From Chitinophagaceae bacterium UBA4412 (GTDB lineage: Bacteria > Bacteroidota > Bacteroidia > Chitinophagales > Chitinophagaceae), in the NCBI GenBank assembly GCA_002400445.1, contig DGQO01000109.1:1-8374 (forward strand): DNA of 8,374 nt, read 5' to 3'. The position numbers were made by a program, and so were the translations under genes. Position 1 is the stretch's first letter; every line of letters begins with the position of its first letter. The notes below the pieces were generated by a model. The model did no database searches. It was not told the origin of the DNA and worked only from the letters and a program-made list of their open reading frames with translations. Below are positions 6,268 to 8,374 of this stretch, one piece after another.

Positions 6268-7510
6268 GCCAACCCAATAACAAGCAACCTAGTGCAATGA
6301 TGGGTGCATGAATCTTTGTGTATCGCAGTAAGGCAAAAGTTCCGATGATGACTCCAAAGCTAATAGCCATATTAAAATCCAGATGTTTCAACGGCATTCC
6401 ATGTAGGAGATAAAGGGTGCCCGCCCATATTACCCCAACTACCACTGCATTAATTCCTTCCAAAGACCGATAGACGACGACGTACTTTTTGAGGTATTGC
6501 CACACAGGAAAGAAGAAAAGTATCAACAATGCACTGGGAAGAAAGATGGCAACAGTGCCAATAACACAACCGATGAACTGCATAGTATACCCTTCATTTT
6601 TAAGGGCCATACCGCCAGTAAATGTGGCTACCGAAAAAACCGGACCCGGAATAGCCCTCACTACACCATAACCTGTAAGGAGATCACTTCTTTCAATCTT
6701 AATCGTATTAGGATTTTTTACCTGTACTTTTTTATCAGTAGGTCGGGCTACATATTGATCCAACATAAGGGGTAACAACACATCGCTGCCTCCAAAAACG
6801 ATACTACCAAAACGGTAAAAGTTTTCAAACAGGTTAAACGCCTTTTTATGCTCCCATTCGTTTTTACGGGCAAGTTCACTAAAGAGTCCGGCCAGTACGA
6901 AGATCAAACCAAAGAGCCAGATATTGGTCCAGCGGATATGCCTGGGCTTTATGTCCTCTTTTTTTGGAATCCGCTTATTGCTAAAATTAGTGACGATTCC
7001 TCCTGCCACGATTAAAGCAGGAAAGATCCATGGGACCTTAAAGAAAGTAAAACTCAATACCATCGAGAACAGCATAATAATCTGCGTGATAAGATTTTTA
7101 ATAGAAATATTAAAAGCCCGTATCGCCGCATAAAGCAGGAAGCCAACAGCCATTGGCTCAATAAATTTTAGAATACCAGATGTAAGATTATTAGCAGGAT
7201 AAACAGTGAGCAAGAATGAAAAAGCGCCCATTAATATACAGGCAGGAAGTAACCAAATGAGGAGCGTAAGTACTGCAAGGCTCACACCACCACGTTTGTA
7301 ACCGATAAGGGTAAGGGTTTGCGTGCTTGAAGCCCCTGGAAGCATCTGGCAAAAGGAATTATACTCAATCAACTCCTCCTCCGTTATATCCCTTCGTTTT
7401 TGAACAAAGGTTTTTAGCATCATACCAAGATGCCCCTGTGGTCCGCCAAAAGCAGTAATGCTGTAAAAAAAAACTGCTCTGAGAAACGGTATGTGCCTGA
7501 TGATCGCCAA
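6260..7510 (-). CDS. chrA: CHR-family transporter, chromate transporter ChrA-like (long chain)
   Basis: An inner-membrane protein of 416 residues with two homologous CHR halves, the long-chain form of the family whose studied members export chromate. Seen: in the N half [12 protein letters not shown] (20-31) and MLPGASSTQ (56-64); in the C half [12 protein letters not shown] (about 237-250) and [15 protein letters not shown] (about 285-299). These are the repeated FGG and PG motifs of each half. Roughly ten hydrophobic segments flank a charged central loop (about 175-195) and a second charged loop near 265. The first half has PGA where the second has PGP. The start is TTG at 7510-7508: an in-frame TAA lies four codons upstream, no ATG precedes the conserved IRHIPFL segment, and AGGA sits very close before it. 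The substrate is inferred from the family; many CHR proteins are untested. It overlaps nadD by 8 bases and lies 56 bases downstream of nadA. Confidence 0.88.
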   Translation of the reverse strand: MAIIRHIPFLRAVFFYSITAFGGPQGHLGMMLKTFVQKRRDITEEELIEYNSFCQMLPGASSTQTLTLIGYKRGGVSLAVLTLLIWLLPACILMGAFSFLLTVYPANNLTSGILKFIEPMAVGFLLYAAIRAFNISIKNLITQIIMLFSMVLSFTFFKVPWIFPALIVAGGIVTNFSNKRIPKKEDIKPRHIRWTNIWLFGLIFVLAGLFSELARKNEWEHKKAFNLFENFYRFGSIVFGGSDVLLPLMLDQYVARPTDKKVQVKNPNTIKIERSDLLTGYGVVRAIPGPVFSVATFTGGMALKNEGYTMQFIGCVIGTVAIFLPSALLILFFFPVWQYLKKYVVVYRSLEGINAVVVGVIWAGTLYLLHGMPLKHLDFNMAISFGVIIGTFALLRYTKIHAPIIALGCLLLGWLI

Positions 7511-7530
7511 ATCCTGAATTTAATGCCTGA

Positions 7531-7548
7531 CTATTATATCTATTATAT
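7531..7548. repeat. Two tandem copies of CTATTATAT in the nadA-chrA gap
   Basis: The nine-base unit CTATTATAT occurs at 7531-7539 and 7540-7548 without a gap, within an almost pure A/T stretch (7531-7569) that runs into the nadA stop codon. The stretch may serve as a weak transcription stop for nadA or as an A/T-rich promoter region for chrA; I see no TAnnTTTG box for chrA here. Confidence 0.5.
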
Positions 7549-7566
7549 ATTAATAAATAATTATAT

Positions 7567-8374
7567 CTATAAACCGTATCGGGCGCTAATCTCCAGCATC
7601 CGGTCAATTGGCTTCCGAGCTGCAATGCGCAGCTCTTCATCCATTGTAATTTCTGGCAGCTCGTACTTAAGACATGTATATAATTTTTCCAGTGTATTTA
7701 ATTTCATATACGGGCAATCGTTGCAGGCGCAGGCGTTATTAGGAGGTGCAGGAATAAATGTTTTACCCGGACTTGCCTTCTGCATTTGATGTAATATTCC
7801 CGCCTCTGTAGCTACAATATACTCTGTGCCAGGATCAGTTTGACTAAACTTTAATAAACCGGTTGTACTGCCAATGAAATCTGCTACGGCAAGCACCGCT
7901 TCCTCACATTCCGGGTGTGCAATTACTTTTGCTTTAGGGTGGCGAATCTTAAGTTTAGTAATTTTCTCCAGGCTAAAGATTTCATGCACCATGCAGGCAC
8001 CGTTCCAGAGTAGCATATTTCTACCCGTCTGTTTGTTGATATAAGCCCCAAGGTTTCGATCAGGAGCAAATATGATAGGTTGATCCTCCGGGAGGCTCTC
8101 TACGATTTTTTGGGCATTGCTGCTCGTGCAAATGATATCACTAAGCGCCTTCATGCCTGCACTACAATTGATATAGGTAATTACCAGGTGATCCGGATGC
8201 TTATCCTTGAAGGCTTTAAATAAGGGAGGTGGCGCAGAATCACTAAGAGAACAGCCGGCTTTTAAATCAGGCAGCAACACTTTTTTATAGGGATTTAAAA
8301 TTTTAGCCGTCTCTGCCATAAAATGAACACCTGCAAATACGATAATGCTGGCTTCTGTAGTAGCCGCATTTTGC
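7567..8374 (-). CDS. nadA: Quinolinate synthase NadA, 5' end cut off by the window
   Basis: Condenses iminoaspartate (made by NadB) with dihydroxyacetone phosphate to quinolinate, the first committed ring of de novo NAD synthesis, using an oxygen-sensitive 4Fe-4S cluster; cytosolic. The frame stays open past the ATG at 8319 to the window edge: the 18 extra codons spell [10 protein letters not shown], which joins [10 protein letters not shown] as in known NadA, so the true start is outside the window. Seen over the 268 visible residues: LKAGCSLSD (cluster Cys41), a [11 protein letters not shown] segment, [18 protein letters not shown] (cluster Cys127), [21 protein letters not shown], and [12 protein letters not shown] with Cys220 as the likely third ligand. 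Spacing between the first two cluster cysteines matches studied NadA proteins within a residue. The extra Cys215 and Cys217 form a CxCxxC. About one quarter of the protein is missing. Confidence 0.96.
   Translation of the reverse strand, partial: QNAATTEASIIVFAGVHFMAETAKILNPYKKVLLPDLKAGCSLSDSAPPPLFKAFKDKHPDHLVITYINCSAGMKALSDIICTSSNAQKIVESLPEDQPIIFAPDRNLGAYINKQTGRNMLLWNGACMVHEIFSLEKITKLKIRHPKAKVIAHPECEEAVLAVADFIGSTTGLLKFSQTDPGTEYIVATEAGILHQMQKASPGKTFIPAPPNNACACNDCPYMKLNTLEKLYTCLKYELPEITMDEELRIAARKPIDRMLEISARYGL

Noticed and set aside
7365..7640. Minus-strand open frame bridging nadA and chrA
   Set aside because: It overlaps the ends of two well-supported genes in another frame and its product has no recognisable domain.
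8317..8319. ATG as the start of nadA
   Set aside because: The frame stays open upstream and encodes the conserved VFAGVHF that precedes [10 protein letters not shown] in NadA, so this Met is internal.
1..8374. Defence system, mobile element or CRISPR array
   Set aside because: All genes belong to housekeeping or transporter families; no transposase, integrase, nuclease-effector pair, spaced repeat array or terminal inverted repeats were seen.

Overview
The window looks like a chromosomal housekeeping segment from a member of the Bacteroidota, most likely the Chitinophagaceae/Sphingobacteriales side. This rests on protein flavour and gene style, not on a database search. The signs are a PIF1-type helicase with HRDC and HTH tails, a YbeY with the ligand pattern I associate with Bacteroidota, a 'phosphoheptose isomerase'-type cupin, a Bacteroidota-style NadA, weak or absent Shine-Dalgarno sequences, and matches to the Bacteroidota -7 promoter box TAnnTTTG. 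Coding density is very high; no gene-free stretch exceeds about 70 bases. I see no tRNA, rRNA, CRISPR array, transposon, phage gene or recognisable defence system.

Layout. A PIF1-like helicase (25-2481, +) meets, stop codon on stop codon, a leftward cluster read in the order ybeY (5385-4942), mnmG (4871-3003) and a cupin gene (2993-2478). A rightward pair, feoA (5450-5674) and nadD (5686-6267), diverges from ybeY across 64 bases. nadD runs tail-to-tail, with an 8-base overlap, into a leftward chrA-type CHR transporter gene (7510-6260). Upstream of chrA on the same strand is the 3' part of nadA (8374-7567), whose 5' end lies outside the window.

How the genes relate. mnmG (tRNA wobble-uridine modification) and ybeY (rRNA maturation) are translation-related. 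NadA and NadD are the quinolinate-forming and adenylylating steps of NAD synthesis. FeoA and NadA share an iron theme (ferrous uptake; 4Fe-4S enzyme), although the FeoB permease is not beside feoA. The helicase is a genome-maintenance protein.

The most notable non-coding signal is a pair of 16-base parS-like palindromic sites (4911-4926 and 4946-4961). They share a 12-base core repeated exactly 35 bases apart, lie between ybeY and mnmG, and one of them is written into the last codons of ybeY. Second is a near-perfect inverted repeat centred on the overlapping stop codons of the helicase and cupin genes, a candidate two-way terminator. Third is a perfect TAnnTTTG box four bases before the mnmG start, which suggests a leaderless transcript. 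I found no convincing new multi-gene system.
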